Counted from the first letter of the stretch, positions 20,395-32,190 are shown. The stretch is 64,000 nucleotides of DNA from Heterohyrax brucei (GCA_028571685.1 CM053148.1:91968001-92032000), one strand, 5' to 3'. Notes: generated from the sequence alone by a model not told the origin. Numbers and translations: made by a program.

Positions 20395-23300
20395 TCCATT
20401 TTCTTTTTTAATTAAATAAAAAATGAAAATGTACATCTCTGTGTTTACAATATTGGGTTAAGATGGGAGGAGTACACAAGTTGTGTTGAAGTACCATTAA
20501 TATTGATCTTCTTACTAATGTGTATTGTCACCAATTTCACCCTACCAAATTTCTAACAACTATCTAATCTAAACCCTCACCCCTCGCCCTCCTGCCCTCC
20601 CACCCTCTCTACCCTTGTAGCCATCAAAGAGTCTTTTCTGTTATGTATGAGTCTGTTTTTAAATTTTTAACATAGGGGTCTCATATAATAATTGACCTTC
20701 TGTCGCTGACTAGTTTCACTCAACGTACTGTCCTCCAGTTGAGACTAAACTGAGAGATGTTTCCTGCTATCGTCGTTCTTTGTCATTACATAGTACTCCA
20801 CTGAGTACATATACCAAAGTTTACCAATCCATTCTTCTGTTATAGGGCATCTGAGTTGATTCTATCTTTTTGCTATCGTGGACTGTGTATGTATCAGTTG
20901 GTGTGAATGCTCTTGGTCCTGTAGGATATATTCCAAGCAGAGGACTTACTGTGTCAAATAGTCTATCTACCTTTTTAAGGAAGCACCAGATTGCTTTCCA
21001 AAGAGGTTGCACCATTCTGCAATGCCACCAACAGTGAAGGAGAGTTCCAGTCTCTCCAGAGCTTCTCCAACATTTATTGTTTTGCATTTTTTGGATCATG
21101 GCCAATCTTGTCGGGGTGAGATGGTATCTCATTGTCATTTTGATTTGAATTTCTTTAATAATTAATGATCGTGAGCATGTCTGCATGTGTCTTTTGGCTG
21201 ATTGGATCTCCTCTTTAGAGAACTGTCTGTCCATCTCCTTTGCCCATCACTTAATTGGATGATTTGTCTTTTTTCTTATTGATCTTTTGTAGTACCTTAT
21301 AGATTATGGAGATCAGGTGTCAGTCTGACATAGAGTTGCCAAATATTTTTTTCTCATTCTGTAGGTGGTCTTTTAATTCTTTTGATGAAGTCTTTGGATG
21401 AGCAGAAGTGTTTGATTCTTATTAATTCCCATTTATCTATTTTCTCTTCTGATGAATGTGTTTTGTTCATCACATTTTTAAGTCTGTCTATATTGTGTAT
21501 TAAAACTTCCATTGTTGACCCTATTTTATCTTGGATGAGTTTTATTGTTTGAGCTTTTATATTTAGGTCTTTTATCCAATTTGAGTTGATTTTCACATAC
21601 GGTGTGAGATATGGGTCTTATTTCAATTTTTTGCAGATGGATATCCAAGTATGCCAGCAGCATTTGTTAAAGACACTGTTCTTACCCTAGTTTAAAATCT
21701 TAGGACCTTTGTCAAATATCAGCTGTTCGTAGGAGGATGGTGGCATCTCTGGGGTCTCTACTTTGTTGTGTTGGTCTGTATGTCTCTTTTTGTACCACTA
21801 CCAGGCTGATTTGACTACTGTGGTAGTGTAACAGGTTTTAAAGTCAGGTGGTAAGAGGCCTCCCAGTGTGTTCTTCTTTTTCAGTAGTGCTTTACTTGTT
21901 CGGGGCTTCTTCCCTTTCCAAGTAAAGCTGATAATTTGTTTTTCCATCTCATTAAAAAGTGTCGCTGGAATTTGTATTGAGATTGCATTATATAAGTAGA
22001 TTGCTTTGGGCAAAATGGACATTTTCACTATATTGAGTCTTCCTATCCATGAACAGGGCAGATTACTCCACTTGTGTAAGTCTCTCCTAGTTTCTTGTAG
22101 TAAGGTCTTGTAGTTTTCTCTGTAAAGATCTCTTATTTCTTTAGTTAGATTTATTCCTAGGTATTTAATCTTTTTGGGGGCCATAGTAAATGGAATTGAT
22201 TTGATGATTTCTTCTTTAATAATTTCACTGTTGGTATAAAGGAATCCTATTGATTTAGTTATGTTTATCTTGTATCCCGACACTTTGCTGGATTCTTCTA
22301 CTAGCTCCACTAGTTTACTTATGGATTTCTTTGGATTCTCTGTATAAACAATCATATCATCTGCAGAGAGGGAAATCTTTACTTCTTCATTGCCAATACA
22401 GATGCCTTTTATTTCTTTCACTTGTCTAATTGCTCTGGCTAGAACTTCTAGCACAATGTTGAATAGAAGTGGTGAGAGTGAGCATCCTTGTCTAGTTCCC
22501 GTTCTTGAAGGGAATTCTTTCAGTCTTTCACCATTCAGGATGATCAAAGCAGTTGGCTTTGCATAGATCCTACTGAATATATTGACAAATTTCCCCTTTA
22601 TTCCTATTTTTCTGAGAGTTTTAAGCACGAATGGATGTTGAACTTTGTCAAATGCCTTTTCTGCATCAATTGACAAAATCAGGTGATTTTTATCCTTTGT
22701 GTTATTAATATGGTTGATTACATTAATTGTTTCTCTGATGTCGAACCAGCCTCGCATCTCTCGAATGAAACCAACTTGATTATGACAAATTATTTTTTTT
22801 ATATGCTGCTGAATTCTATTGGTTAAAATTTTGTTGGAGATTTTTGTGTCTAGAATCATGAGTGATATTGGTCTGTAATTTTCTTTTTTTGTGGGATCTT
22901 TCCCTGGCTTTGGTATCAGGGTTATGCTAGCTTCATAGAATGAATTTGGAAGTATTTCATCCTTTTCTGTGGTGTGAAATAGCCTCAGTGGTATTGGAGT
23001 TAATTCTTCTCTAAAAGTTTGGTAGAATTCTCTGGTGATGAATGAAAAGATCTGTATATGTCTATAAGGTCAAGTTGGTTGATTGTTGCAATAAGATCTT
23101 CTGTATCTTTACTGAGCTTTTTTCTGGATGATCTATCCTTAACTGAAAGAGAAGTGTTAAAGTCCCCAACTATTACTGTGGAATGATCAATTTCATTTTT
23201 CAATGTTATCAGTATTTGTTCAGTGTATTTAGGTGCTTTGGTATTGGGTGCATAAATGTTTAATATTGTTAAGTCTTGCTTGAGTATTGAGCCTTTCAGC

Positions 23301-23800
23301 CATAGTGACCAGCCTTGTCCACAATAGTGGATTTTACATTAAAATCTGTTTTATCTGAGATTAATATTGCCACACTTGCTCTTTTTTGTGTATTGTTAGC
23401 TTGATGCATATTATTCCAACCTTTAATTCTCAACCTATTCTTATCTTTAAGTCTAAGGTGTGTTTTGGGTCATGTCTTTTGATCCAGGATATCACTCACT
23501 GTCTCCTTACTGGAGCGTTCAGTCCATTTACATTCAATGTGATTATCGATAGGTATATGTTCAGTGGTGTCATTGTGATATGTTTGTTTTCATGTTGATG
23601 TTTTCTCTGTTGTTCTTATTAATCTGTTCTAGGACATTCTTCTTTATGTATTGTATGAGTGTTGATTTTGTATTCATTGACATTCCTGTATTGCACTTCT
23701 TAATTTCAAATAATGTATTATTAATCTGTTTTATGGCTACATGTATAATTCCATTTTTAAAACCATTTGCCTCTTTATTCAGCATATTTCAGTGTTAGCT
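20395..23800 (-). mobile_element. 5'-truncated L1 with internal deletions
   Basis: Minus-strand L1 of the same lineage as 58895-64000. The 3' end is at 20395-20440 (TTTTTAATTAAATAAAAAAT). The 3' UTR is shortened: GAAAATGTACAT (about 20423-20434) is followed almost at once by sequence equivalent to 59690 of the other copy, so some 0.75 kb is missing. ORF2 remnants occupy 20667-23573, and inter-ORF sequence continues to about 23800, where similarity fades. About 860 bp between the endonuclease and RT parts is deleted at about 23040. Confidence 0.85.
20667..23573 (-). pseudogene. L1 ORF2 remnant (endonuclease plus reverse transcriptase)
   Basis: The start codon is inferred at 23571-23573 and the stop at 20667-20669 by comparison with the L1 at 59910-63742. 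The endonuclease part keeps the IVGDFNT motif (frame 23000-23203). Near 23040 the frame then jumps to sequence just upstream of the RT domain, skipping the linker. The longest open piece (21798-22859, 353 codons) holds the RT palm: [28 protein letters not shown], and [10 protein letters not shown], in which the usual F-A-D-D box has S for F but keeps both aspartates. The C-terminal part follows in other frames (21354-21596; 20821-21234 with [17 protein letters not shown], the Cys-rich end). Stops and frameshifts make it inactive. Confidence 0.85.
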
Positions 23801-24732
23801 GTTATTTCACAAAATAACCATGTTTCTCCAATTTACTATTCATACGTAGAGGCATTCAAATACATTGAAAAGGACAAAATTCCAATTTCCACCCACCATT
23901 TTGAGGAATGCAGATAATTTTCATATGCAAATATTCGATGAACGATTAAAGTTCATTTCAGCACTGTGGGTTTGTCTCTTTAAAACGCCTACTGAAAACT
24001 GGTCCTTTAGATTTCCTTTTAATTATTAGCAAGTTTTTAAAATAACTGTATTTTCTCTTTGTGCTGAAAAGGAATTGAAAATGCCTGGCCTTTTCACAAA
24101 TACTCATATGTTTTTCTTTAGCAAAGAATAAGCTTTGCTCAAGACCGTGACCCCAATGTGAAGCTCCTTAAAGATATTCAAAACAGATAAAATTATGAGT
24201 GTATACAATAGATCAGGCTTTAGCTATGTCAAAACAGTTATTTCTGTCACTGTATAATAGGAAGAACGATTCAAAAGTGCTGGGCTATGAAACTGATTTG
24301 CATTATTGTTACTATTGCTATTGTGGTTTATAAAATGAGAGAAAATACTGGACTCATAATTGGAGAGGAGTTTTTTTTTTAATTCTGTATATTTTTTATA
24401 CATTTCACACAGACGTTAAAAATGTCTGCATTAATGAATGAAGAGAAATCAAAAACACTAATGTATCGCTTCTTAAAGCTGTATTCCGACAATGCCCAGG
24501 TAAGAGTCAAAGGTATGTCAATAGTATCTTCTGTCTGCAGTGGTGGAGGTTTGTTTCATACAGATTCGGATGGGTAGGATAAACTTTAGGGCCTGAGGTT
24601 GAGAAAATTTCTAAGCGGGCCAGGGACTCCATCTGTATGGCAAATCCTAAAGAACTGACACAATTAGCACTTACAATAAGGTAATTTTTAATTTTTTTTC
24701 CTTTTTCTATGTACAAGATTAAATAAATAAAT
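23801..24732. other. Unique DNA containing a candidate exon
   Basis: No transposon was recognised. The splice-bounded open segment at 24413-24499 is listed separately. The rest shows no coding signal that I can support. Confidence 0.45.
24413..24499 (+). other. Candidate 87-bp protein-coding exon
   Basis: A pyrimidine-rich run (from 24371) ends in the acceptor CATTTCACACAG at 24412. The segment ends CAG before a near-consensus donor GTAAGAG at 24500. The enclosed 87 bases are exactly 29 codons, open in one frame only (the other two hit stops) and phase 0 at both ends. The C-terminal residues read MYRFLKLYSDNAQ. Two CpGs (in TATCGC and TCCGAC) survive in an AT-rich setting. I do not recognise the protein. 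It lies outside any repeat I can name. Chance occurrence in 64 kb is possible, so this is a prediction only. Confidence 0.3.
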
Positions 24733-24880
24733 AAACAAAACTACATGGAGTTGACTGCAGCTCTATGTATAGGACAGAGTAGAAATGCCCTCTAGGGCTT
24801 CCAAGAAGTGCCTCATGGATTGAAACTGCTGAAATTTTGGTTAACAGCTGTAGCACCTAACCACTAGGCAACAGATGTTT
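24733..24880 (-). repeat. AfroSINE, short form
   Basis: Reverse copy: GGACAGAGTAGAAATGCCCT, GGGCTTCCAAGAAGTGCCTC, and the head CAACAGATGTTTCC. Its 3' A-rich side is (AAAT)n at 24719-24735. Confidence 0.88.
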
Positions 24881-24977
24881 CCATGTACAGACTGAAACTT
24901 TGTATACCAGACTTAAGCCATTAGGTTTAGGAGAAAGGTAAATCTTGGGTATGGAATATTTCTCTAAGTCACACTCC

Positions 24978-25139
24978 CAAAACTAAACCCACTGCCACTG
25001 AGCTGCTTCTGATTCATAGTGACCCTATAGGACACAGTAGAATTGCTCCACAGTTTCCAAGGAGAGCTTGGCAGATTCAAATTGCAGACTTTTTGGTTAG
25101 CAGACATAGCATTTAACCACAACACCACCAGGGTTTCCT
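24978..25139 (-). repeat. AfroSINE, short form, full length
   Basis: Reverse copy from AAACCCACTGCCACTGAGCT to ACCACCAGGGTTTCCT. Confidence 0.93.
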
Positions 25140-25611
25140 AAAAGATCCTAGATGACCATAACTTGTGGATATTTCACTGTTGCCCTGCTAATCTTCTGTG
25201 TCGTTTTCTCTGCCTGGAATCTGTAGAATCTTACAAAATCAATACACTACACTACAGCCTTAAGTTCGGAATAATTAAAGCCTGAAAGTGATCTTTGGAT
25301 GCACTTAAGACTATCCGCACTGAAGTCTTTGAAGAGAGATCTCTTCCTTTGTGTCTGTTTGGGGACTGTCTACAGCATCAAAAAACTGACAAATAACATC
25401 ATGAGAAGATGATTGCATTATTAAACTTTTTAAGTAGCAGCAAAGGTATAGCTGATATCTTATGGCTTAGATTACATTTTTATGCGCTGCTCATATTAAA
25501 GATCAATTGTCATTTACTTGGCCAAGAAGGATGGGAGTAATTTTAGTTGTTGAGAGAAATAGAGAATAATCCAAGCTGGGTTTATTAGTATTATGTCCTG
25601 TACAGTTGATT
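25140..25611. other. Unidentified DNA
   Basis: No gene or nameable repeat seen. Confidence 0.45.
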
Positions 25612-25775
25612 GGAAAACTTACTGGTATAGTGATTAAGAGCTATGGCTCTTAGGGTTAATGTTTAAAATCCACCAGGTGCTCCATGGAAACCATATGAGG
25701 CAGCCCTACTCTGTTTTATAGGGTCACTGTGCATCAAAACTGACTTGAAGGGAACAAGTTTGGTTTTTTGCTTTG
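25612..25775 (+). repeat. AfroSINE, short form
   Basis: Forward copy with ATCCACCAGGTGCTCCATGG, TTTATAGGGTCACTGTG and the tail AAGTTTGGTTTTTTG. The tRNA half is quite diverged. Confidence 0.88.
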
Positions 25776-26563
25776 GACATAGTCAATTTCTAAGGTTTTT
25801 TGAGGAACATGATTAAAGATGTGCTTATATAGCCTTGGCTTATATAGGGTTAGAGGATCTGAATATCTCATATTATGGCTTCTACACTATTACCTCAAGA
25901 ATAGGAACAATAATGGAGCAAATAACACAGTTATAAAAAAGATGAATAAAATGCCTCTTTACTTGGATTTTTCATCCTGTTAGTCAATTTCCTCAAAAAG
26001 CCCTTGATTCTTATTGTCCTATGTTCAGGAATGGGCAAGATTCTCTACCTTTCTTTCCTTTATGATTATCCATGATAAACCTTTCAGGGTATATAAATTT
26101 ATAGCAACCCTTACCTCTTCCACAGCAAAACTTATATAAAATACAGGAAAAGAACAAATTACATCTAGACATTTGTCATCTGGAGTTTCCTTAAGTGCCA
26201 TAGAGACTAGCATTTTTTCACTCTTGCCTATTTCAGAATGATTTTCTTTTGTGTCACTCTGGTAGTTTTCTTTGCATGTGTGTTCATAAGTGGAACTGAT
26301 GTCTCAAACAGAGTTCCCTTTATTATCATCACCGTATTGCTCTCTTAAGTCCTGTAGTGGTTTATGGCACCATGATCACAAGCGTAGCTGCCTTACTCTT
26401 ACCCTGATTCACTCAAGAATGTAAAATTTTGTGATTTTTTTTCAAATGGAGTGATCTTTTTTTTTTAATAGAGTGCTTTTATTGCTTGTGAATTCAAATT
26501 CTGAGTTTACATTTTAATTGACTGTGTTTATTCTTTTGTGGTTTTCCTCTGCATATATTGTTC
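25776..26563. other. Unidentified DNA
   Basis: No gene or nameable repeat. A T-run lies at 26457-26466. Confidence 0.45.
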
Positions 26564-26733
26564 AGGAACCCTTGGTAACAGTGGTTAACTGCTATGGCTG
26601 CTAACTGAAAGGCTGACAGCTTTGAATCTACCAGGTGCTCCTTGCAAACTCTGTGGAGCAGCTCTCCTCTGTCCTGTAGTGTCACTATGAGTAGGACTGG
26701 ACTCGACTTGATGGCAGTGGGTTATGTTGTGCA
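26564..26733 (+). repeat. AfroSINE, short form
   Basis: Forward copy: CAGGAACCCTTGGTAACAGT head, ATCTACCAGGTGCTCCTTGC, tail GACTTGATGGCAGTGGGTTA. Confidence 0.9.
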
Positions 26734-28123
26734 GAGGAGTGCTGCATAAGTTTTCTGGATTGGAATGGTCTGCCTCTTACTTTTTAGAAAGAAGAGTGAC
26801 AGTTTTTTGAAAATATAAATTCTGAAGAAGTTTTCTATATAAGCAGACAAAATTTGTAGTTTTATATACAGGATTAGCAAAATTTTTGCTAAGTGTTTAT
26901 CATATCTATATCTCCTTTTTGTATGAGAAACTTGCCCTGGAACATATTTATCATCAGTGGTAGTATAGTCCTGCTGAAACTCTCTTTAGTTGGCCAGATC
27001 CTCGAGTCCCTAATTGTTACTAGGGTTGACGGATAATGATCACAGCTTCCACATCTCTCCAAAGAATTACCCTTGATGGATGGGAGTTGCCTTACTAGGA
27101 AGTTTAAATTATAATCCCTTCTCCCTAGGGAGTAATAGTCAGCCAGTGACTCAGTAATACATGTGGCAAAATGGATAATTTTATGCTCCAGTATTTTCCT
27201 GCTGTGATTCAGAGCATGGCTAGAATTGATACCAGACTAAATCACCATTCTTTCTTCCTGATGTATTCAGCTTGGTTCCACCTTTGAGTTCTTATTCTGA
27301 TGCTTCTAGGGGATTTGCCTAGGTTCCAGCTCATTTTGTTTATACTCTCAAGAAAACTTTCAGGTAGTTAGGAAGCATATTAGTAGTAGTTATTAGCACT
27401 ATTAAAAGATAGTTTTCAAGGAAAAGTGAACTTTCATGCCACTATGTGATTGAAAATTTGTTAGAAATTTTGTTGAATTCATCAGAAAACTAGGTTAATG
27501 TTATAATTGGTTTAAAATAGAATTCCAGAAAACAGACAGATTTATAGCATAAGAATATCAGTATTAATACATAAATGGAAGCACAACTGTTCTCTCTAGA
27601 TTGGAAGAGATTCATCAGTGGAAAAATATGCTGTTTGTGACAGAAACTGTGCCTCCATACAAACTCTCTTGCATAGTCATCAGAGACAAACCACCTACAA
27701 AAATCTAAAATAGATCAAAGACAGTTAAAGACTAGAACCTGGAGATGTCCTCTAGACATCACATATTTTTACTGAAACATTTTCTTTTCCCCACAATAAC
27801 AATTAATTAGCAAATGGGCTCTGTTGTAAAAAATGATTTATTCAAGAGACATAGCTTAAAGTCTCATCTCAAATGCATTTTTTGCTTCCCATTTCATTTA
27901 TTTTTCTTTTGTTCCAAATGTTATGGAAGGAGAACCATGTCAAGGAAAGCTTGTCATCATTTGGCTAGACATCTAAGAGTTAAATTATATACGCAGACAA
28001 AAGTTATATATCAAGTGTAGAGGTGGTATTTGACTAGAAGGAAGTTAAGGATTGGGGTTAGAACTGATACAAGACTAAATCACTGTTCTTATTGATGAAT
28101 AATTTTGTACAGTTTAATAATCC
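26734..28123. other. Mostly unidentified DNA with MIR-like bits
   Basis: Two short stretches (27205-27280 and 28040-28100) share TAGAAYTGATACMAGACTAA and resemble the core of the ancient MIR SINE. I see no gene. Confidence 0.35.
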
Positions 28124-28870
28124 TGTTACAGGTTGAATTGTGTGCCCCCCAAAGTATGCATCAAGTTGGCAAGGTCATGATTCCCATGATTGTGTGGTTG
28201 TCCTCCGTTTTGTGATTTGATGCAGTTTTCTTACCAAAACAAAAACCAAACCCAGTGCCACTGAGTTGATTCCGACTCATAGTAACCCTATAGGTCAGAG
28301 TAGAACCACCCCATAGCATTTCCAAAGAGCGCCTGGCAGATTTGAACTGTCAACTTTTTAGTTAGAAGCTGTGACACTTAACCACTATGACCATCAGGAG
28401 TTTTCTTACGTGTTATAAATCTTAGTCTTTTGCATGTGGTTAATGAGGCAAGATGAGATTATGTTAAAGAGGACTGGGGTGGGATAAAACACCTTTACTC
28501 AGTTCATAGCCCCGATCCAAAGTAAGGGGAGTTTCCTGGGGTGTAGCTTGTATCATCATTTGACTTACAAGAGGTAAAATGAGAGAGAAGCCAGCATAGA
28601 GAGAAGGAATCATTACAACCAAGGAAGAAGCACTCGGAGAAATCTATGTCCTTTGGTCCCGAGAGCCCTGTTCCGAGAAGCTCCTAGACCAGGGGAAGGT
28701 TGATGACAGGGAACTGCCACCAGAGCTGACAGACTGAGAAAGCCTCCCTCTGGAGCTGGCACCCTGAAGTCCAAATCCTAGCCTCCTAGACTAGAAGAGA
28801 AGCAATTTCTGTTTCCTAAAGTCATCAGCTAGTGCTCTTTCTGTTATAGCATCAAGAGGTAACTAAAATA
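28124..28870 (+). mobile_element. MaLR-like solo LTR carrying a nested SINE
   Basis: It starts TGTTACAGGTTGAATTGTGT (the TG...AATTGTGTCCCCC-type MaLR start) and ends AGAGGTAACTAAAATA. Without the nested SINE it is about 570 bp, matching the LTRs at 4857 and 57135. The flanks AATCC (28119-28123) and AATCT (28871-28875) agree at 4 of 5 positions, a likely decayed 5-bp duplication. It shares with the other copies the block AGATTATGTTAAAGAGGACT and the final TTCTGTTATAGC. No internal retroviral region is present. Confidence 0.8.
28235..28398 (-). repeat. AfroSINE nested in the LTR, perfect target duplication
   Basis: Full-length reverse short-form SINE with the perfect 11-bp duplication AGTTTTCTTAC on each side (28224-28234 and 28399-28409). 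The LTR text reads through once the SINE and one copy of the duplication are removed. Confidence 0.95.
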
Positions 28871-29476
28871 AATCTCAAGACATGTCAGGTGACCAGAATT
28901 CAGTAATTATTAATAATTTTTGTTAAAGTGCTCTATAATGCATTGAGTTAGGAAAATGGTGGGAGCACCTAATAAAAGATAGATGCAGTGTGAGTGTTGT
29001 GTCTATTCAATTTCATCATCTTATTCTTTTAACGCTTTCATCTTTCCATCCTCCCCAAACTCATGACTTTGAATAAACTTTCCTGGTGACAAGTTTTCTC
29101 TTTAATGATGCTTTAAATACCTCCACAATAGGGGCTTGAATTTTTCAGTATCACATCCACAGTGACTATCACTTAGTCTGTTATTCAACATTTTCAATAC
29201 ATTTTGTATATCTATTTGTTGAACCATGTATGAGTAAGACTAATTAAAGGAGATTGAAAACTTCCCATTTGGCAATTCTCTCTAGATATGGGCTTGCCTA
29301 AATTTGTGCTGGAGATTAGATGTTACTAACTGCCCTTTGGTATTCAGGTTACATTTTTAAATGTAGTCTATCTCATTTCTTTTTCCTTCTCTTGTGACAT
29401 ATGCATACACACACACAACATACACACAAACTGGAAGGCTAAGGTTTAGCCCTCTTAATCTCTATCCTAGGTCATT
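28871..29476. other. Unidentified DNA
   Basis: No gene or nameable repeat apart from a CA-rich stretch at 29404-29428. Confidence 0.45.
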
Positions 29477-30405
29477 GCCATTGTTGTTGTTACGGGAATT
29501 AAGTCAATTCCAGTTCATAGCCGGGTCCTGTGCCATCCTCACAATAGTACAAATTTTGAGTCCATTGTTGACAGCCGATACGTCAGTGCGTTTCATTGAC
29601 GGTCTTTCTTTTTTTCACTGATCCTCTAGTTTTACTGCCCATGGTGTCTTTCTCTAATGATTGGTCCCTTCTGATGACATGTTCAAAATAAGTGAGACAA
29701 AGCCCCACCACTCTTGCTTCTAAGGGGCATTCTCACAAGGCAGATTTGCTGACTCTTTTGGCTGTCTGTGGTTTACATATGTATCATTTTCCATAACCCT
29801 TCCCAACACCATAATTCAAATGTGTCGATTCTTCCTCAGCCTTCCTTTTTCACTGCGCAGGGTTTCACGTGCATATGAAGCAATTGAAATTAGCATGGTT
29901 TGGATCAGATACTTGTTACTCATTAAAGAGACATCTTTGCTCTTTAGAACTTGGAAGAAGTCTGTTGCAGTTCATTTGCCCCATATAGCACGTTAATTGA
30001 TTTCTTGACTGTCGCTTTCATGAGCATCAATTCTGGATCCAAGTAAACTGAAATTCTCGATACTTTCAATATTTTCTCCATTTATCATGATGTTGCTTAT
30101 TGGTCCAGTGTGTTGTGAAGACTTTTGTTTTCTTTACACTAAAGTGTAATCCATACTGATTACAGTAAGTGCTTCATCAGTTAGCACTCCACATCCTCTT
30201 CATTTTTGGCAAGCAAGTTTGTGTCATGTTCATATCACAAGTTTTTAATGAGCCTTCCCGCAGTCCTGATGCCACGTTGCTTGTAAAGTTCAACTTCTTA
30301 GATTATTTGCTCAGCACATGGATTGGAGAAGTGTGTTGAAAAGATAACAACTCTGGCACACACTGTTTCTGACTTAAACTTGATCTTTAGTACACTAGTC
30401 CAAAA
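29477..30405 (-). mobile_element. RTE/BovB-type LINE, 3' 0.9 kb
   Basis: Reverse orientation. The 3' terminus at 29477 is a TTG-type repeat (CCATTGTTGTTGTTACGGG), followed by the usual tail GGTCCTGTGCCATCCTCAC. The RT C-terminal half extends to about 30405. On the minus strand near 30205-30245 the catalytic region reads GRLIKNL*YEHDTNLL where the family has Y-A-D-D, so a stop and two substitutions disable it. The element is 5'-truncated, as is usual for LINE insertions. Confidence 0.82.
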
Positions 30406-30421
30406 AAAGGTGAAATATTCA

Positions 30422-30587
30422 CTCAACTCAAAAAAATTCATTAACGTTGAATCAATTCTGACTTATAGTGACCCTATGAGTCAGAGTAGAACTGCCCCAT
30501 AGTTTCCAAGAAGAGCCTGGCAGATTTGAACTGCCAACCTTTTGGTTACCAGGTATAGCCCTTAACTACTAAGCTACCAGGGTTTCC
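30422..30587 (-). repeat. AfroSINE with perfect target duplication
   Basis: Reverse short-form SINE flanked by the 10-bp duplication GAAATATTCA (30412-30421 and 30588-30597). Confidence 0.95.
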
Positions 30588-30689
30588 GAAATATTCATAG
30601 TGTTTGAAAATAAGTTACTAATACTTACATAACAAAAGTCATTCTTCTAGGTATGACACATTCAAATCCAGAAATACTTTGTTTACTAG

Positions 30690-31080
30690 TAACATTAGTA
30701 CTTTGGAGTGTATTTGTTTGGTTTTGCTAGCAGGAAAATCCTGGGCTCAGAGAATCAGGGAGAATGTACTACTTTTCAATTTTCTGGAAGATGTTGTGTA
30801 GTAGTGGTATTATTAAACTCTCTTGTTATCCTTTTAATGTCTTTAGGATCTATAATCATCACCTATACATTCCTGATACTGAGAATTTGTATTTTTCCTT
30901 TTTATCCTGATAGACCTGTACAAAAGTTTCTTGAGATGATTGTCCTGTTCAAAGAAGTAGCTCTTGGTTTCATTCATGAGTCATTGGTAACATTTCATTT
31001 AAGCTCTGTTCTCTCCTTTCACAAATACCTCTTTGGATTGTTGGAGCTTTATGGTTAGTCTTGACATCAGTGAGATTGTC
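30690..31080 (-). mobile_element. Old L1 ORF2 linker fragment
   Basis: The reverse strand matches the stretch between endonuclease and RT in old L1s. Landmarks are TTTTCTGGAAGATGTTGTG, CTTTTAATGTCTTTAGGATC and TAGCTCTTGGTTTCATTCAT. The 116-codon frame at 30708-31058 on the plus strand is antisense to it. Confidence 0.5.
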
Positions 31081-31109
31081 TTACAAATGTCTTCTGTTTT
31101 TCATTTTAT

Positions 31110-31197
31110 TTGTAGTCCTTTTACATTTATATACATTTATTTGTAGTCCTTTTACATTTATATACATTTATATACAGTCCTTTTACATTTATATATG
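31110..31197. repeat. 31-bp tandem repeat, about 2.8 copies
   Basis: The unit TTGTAGTCCTTTTACATTTA plus TATACATTTAT occurs at 31110-31140 and 31141-31171. A partial third copy runs to 31197. Confidence 0.9.
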
Positions 31198-31339
31198 TGA
31201 ATTATGTCTGCTTCAAAGAAAACTGGTGGAATCGTTACTGGAATTGTGTTGGATCTAGAATGTTGGAGAAAGATTGAGCAGAATTGATATCAGAATAATG
31301 TTACTTGTTGGGTATTGGTGTATGTCTTCATTTTTTTTA

Positions 31340-31515
31340 GGATCACAGTCCCTAGCAGGGCACAAATGATAAAGAACTGGGCTACCCAAAGGACAGGCCA
31401 GGTGGCCTGCTTCCGAAAAGTCACAGCCTTAAAAACCGTACAAAGCAATTCTACTCTACACATAGGGTGTTGTATTACAAGTTGGATTTCACATGCCAGC
31501 AACTAACAAACACAG
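31340..31515 (+). repeat. AfroLA-like SINE
   Basis: Forward copy: GTCCCTAGCAGGGCACAAAT head, CCTGCTTCCGAAAAGTCACA and CCTTAAAAACCGTACAAAGC body, ending near AGCAACTAACAAACACA. It belongs to the RTE-tailed SINE group. Confidence 0.75.
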
Positions 31516-31679
31516 ATGTCTTTTGGCAATACTTGGGAGTTCTTCATGTAAGATAACTCACTCAACATTTGTCAGATTTGTCACTAAGTCTTTTATATTT
31601 TTTACTCTATGGAAAAGGGACATGTTACATTTCTTTGTCCAATGTTTCTTAAGGATATGTGAAAATAAAATCAACTTCT

Positions 31680-32190
31680 TTTAAATTCTCTATGTAAAAA
31701 TAGTACCACCTGTGAATCAAGATGATGTGATTTCCGACTTTACCTCTTTCCTCTTTTATTCCTCCACTTTTACTTGCTTTATTGCCCTGTCCAAGACTTC
31801 TAGCGAAATGCTGCTTAACAGTGCTCACTCTGAATATCCTTGCCTTTTTCCAAACTGTAAAAAATAAGTTCAATTAGAAAATCATGAATTGCATTGTTAC
31901 TTTATCAGGTAGAGGGTGGCATCTCCTTTTCCTACTTAGCTGTTGTTTTGTTTGATTTTTCTGTGCACACAAATAGACTTACGACAAATGCTTTTTTTCT
32001 GTATCCAAAAATGATAATTGTTTTTTCTCCTTCACTTGTTAGTATGGTGTGTTTGCTTATTGGATTATCATTATTTGATTTTCAAATGTTTTTAAAAATT
32101 TTACATTCCTAATATAAACCCTTTGCCTGATGTGTTTCCTTTTTAGGCATATTTTTCATTCTATTTGCTACTGTTTTTAAAGGCATTTTA
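31680..32190 (-). mobile_element. Old L1 RT fragment
   Basis: The reverse strand matches the L1 RT region: TTGCCCTGTCCAAGACTTCT, AATGCTGCTTAACAGTGC, then ATTGGATTATCATTATTTG. It cannot be in simple continuity with 30690-31080, because for a minus-strand L1 the RT piece should lie to the left of the linker piece. Confidence 0.5.

Noticed and set aside
27216..28085. Direct repeat of about 34 bp (TAGAAYTGATACMAGACTAA and following) at two places about 830 bp apart.
   Set aside because: Both pieces resemble the core of the ancient MIR SINE, so shared repeat ancestry explains them without a local duplication.
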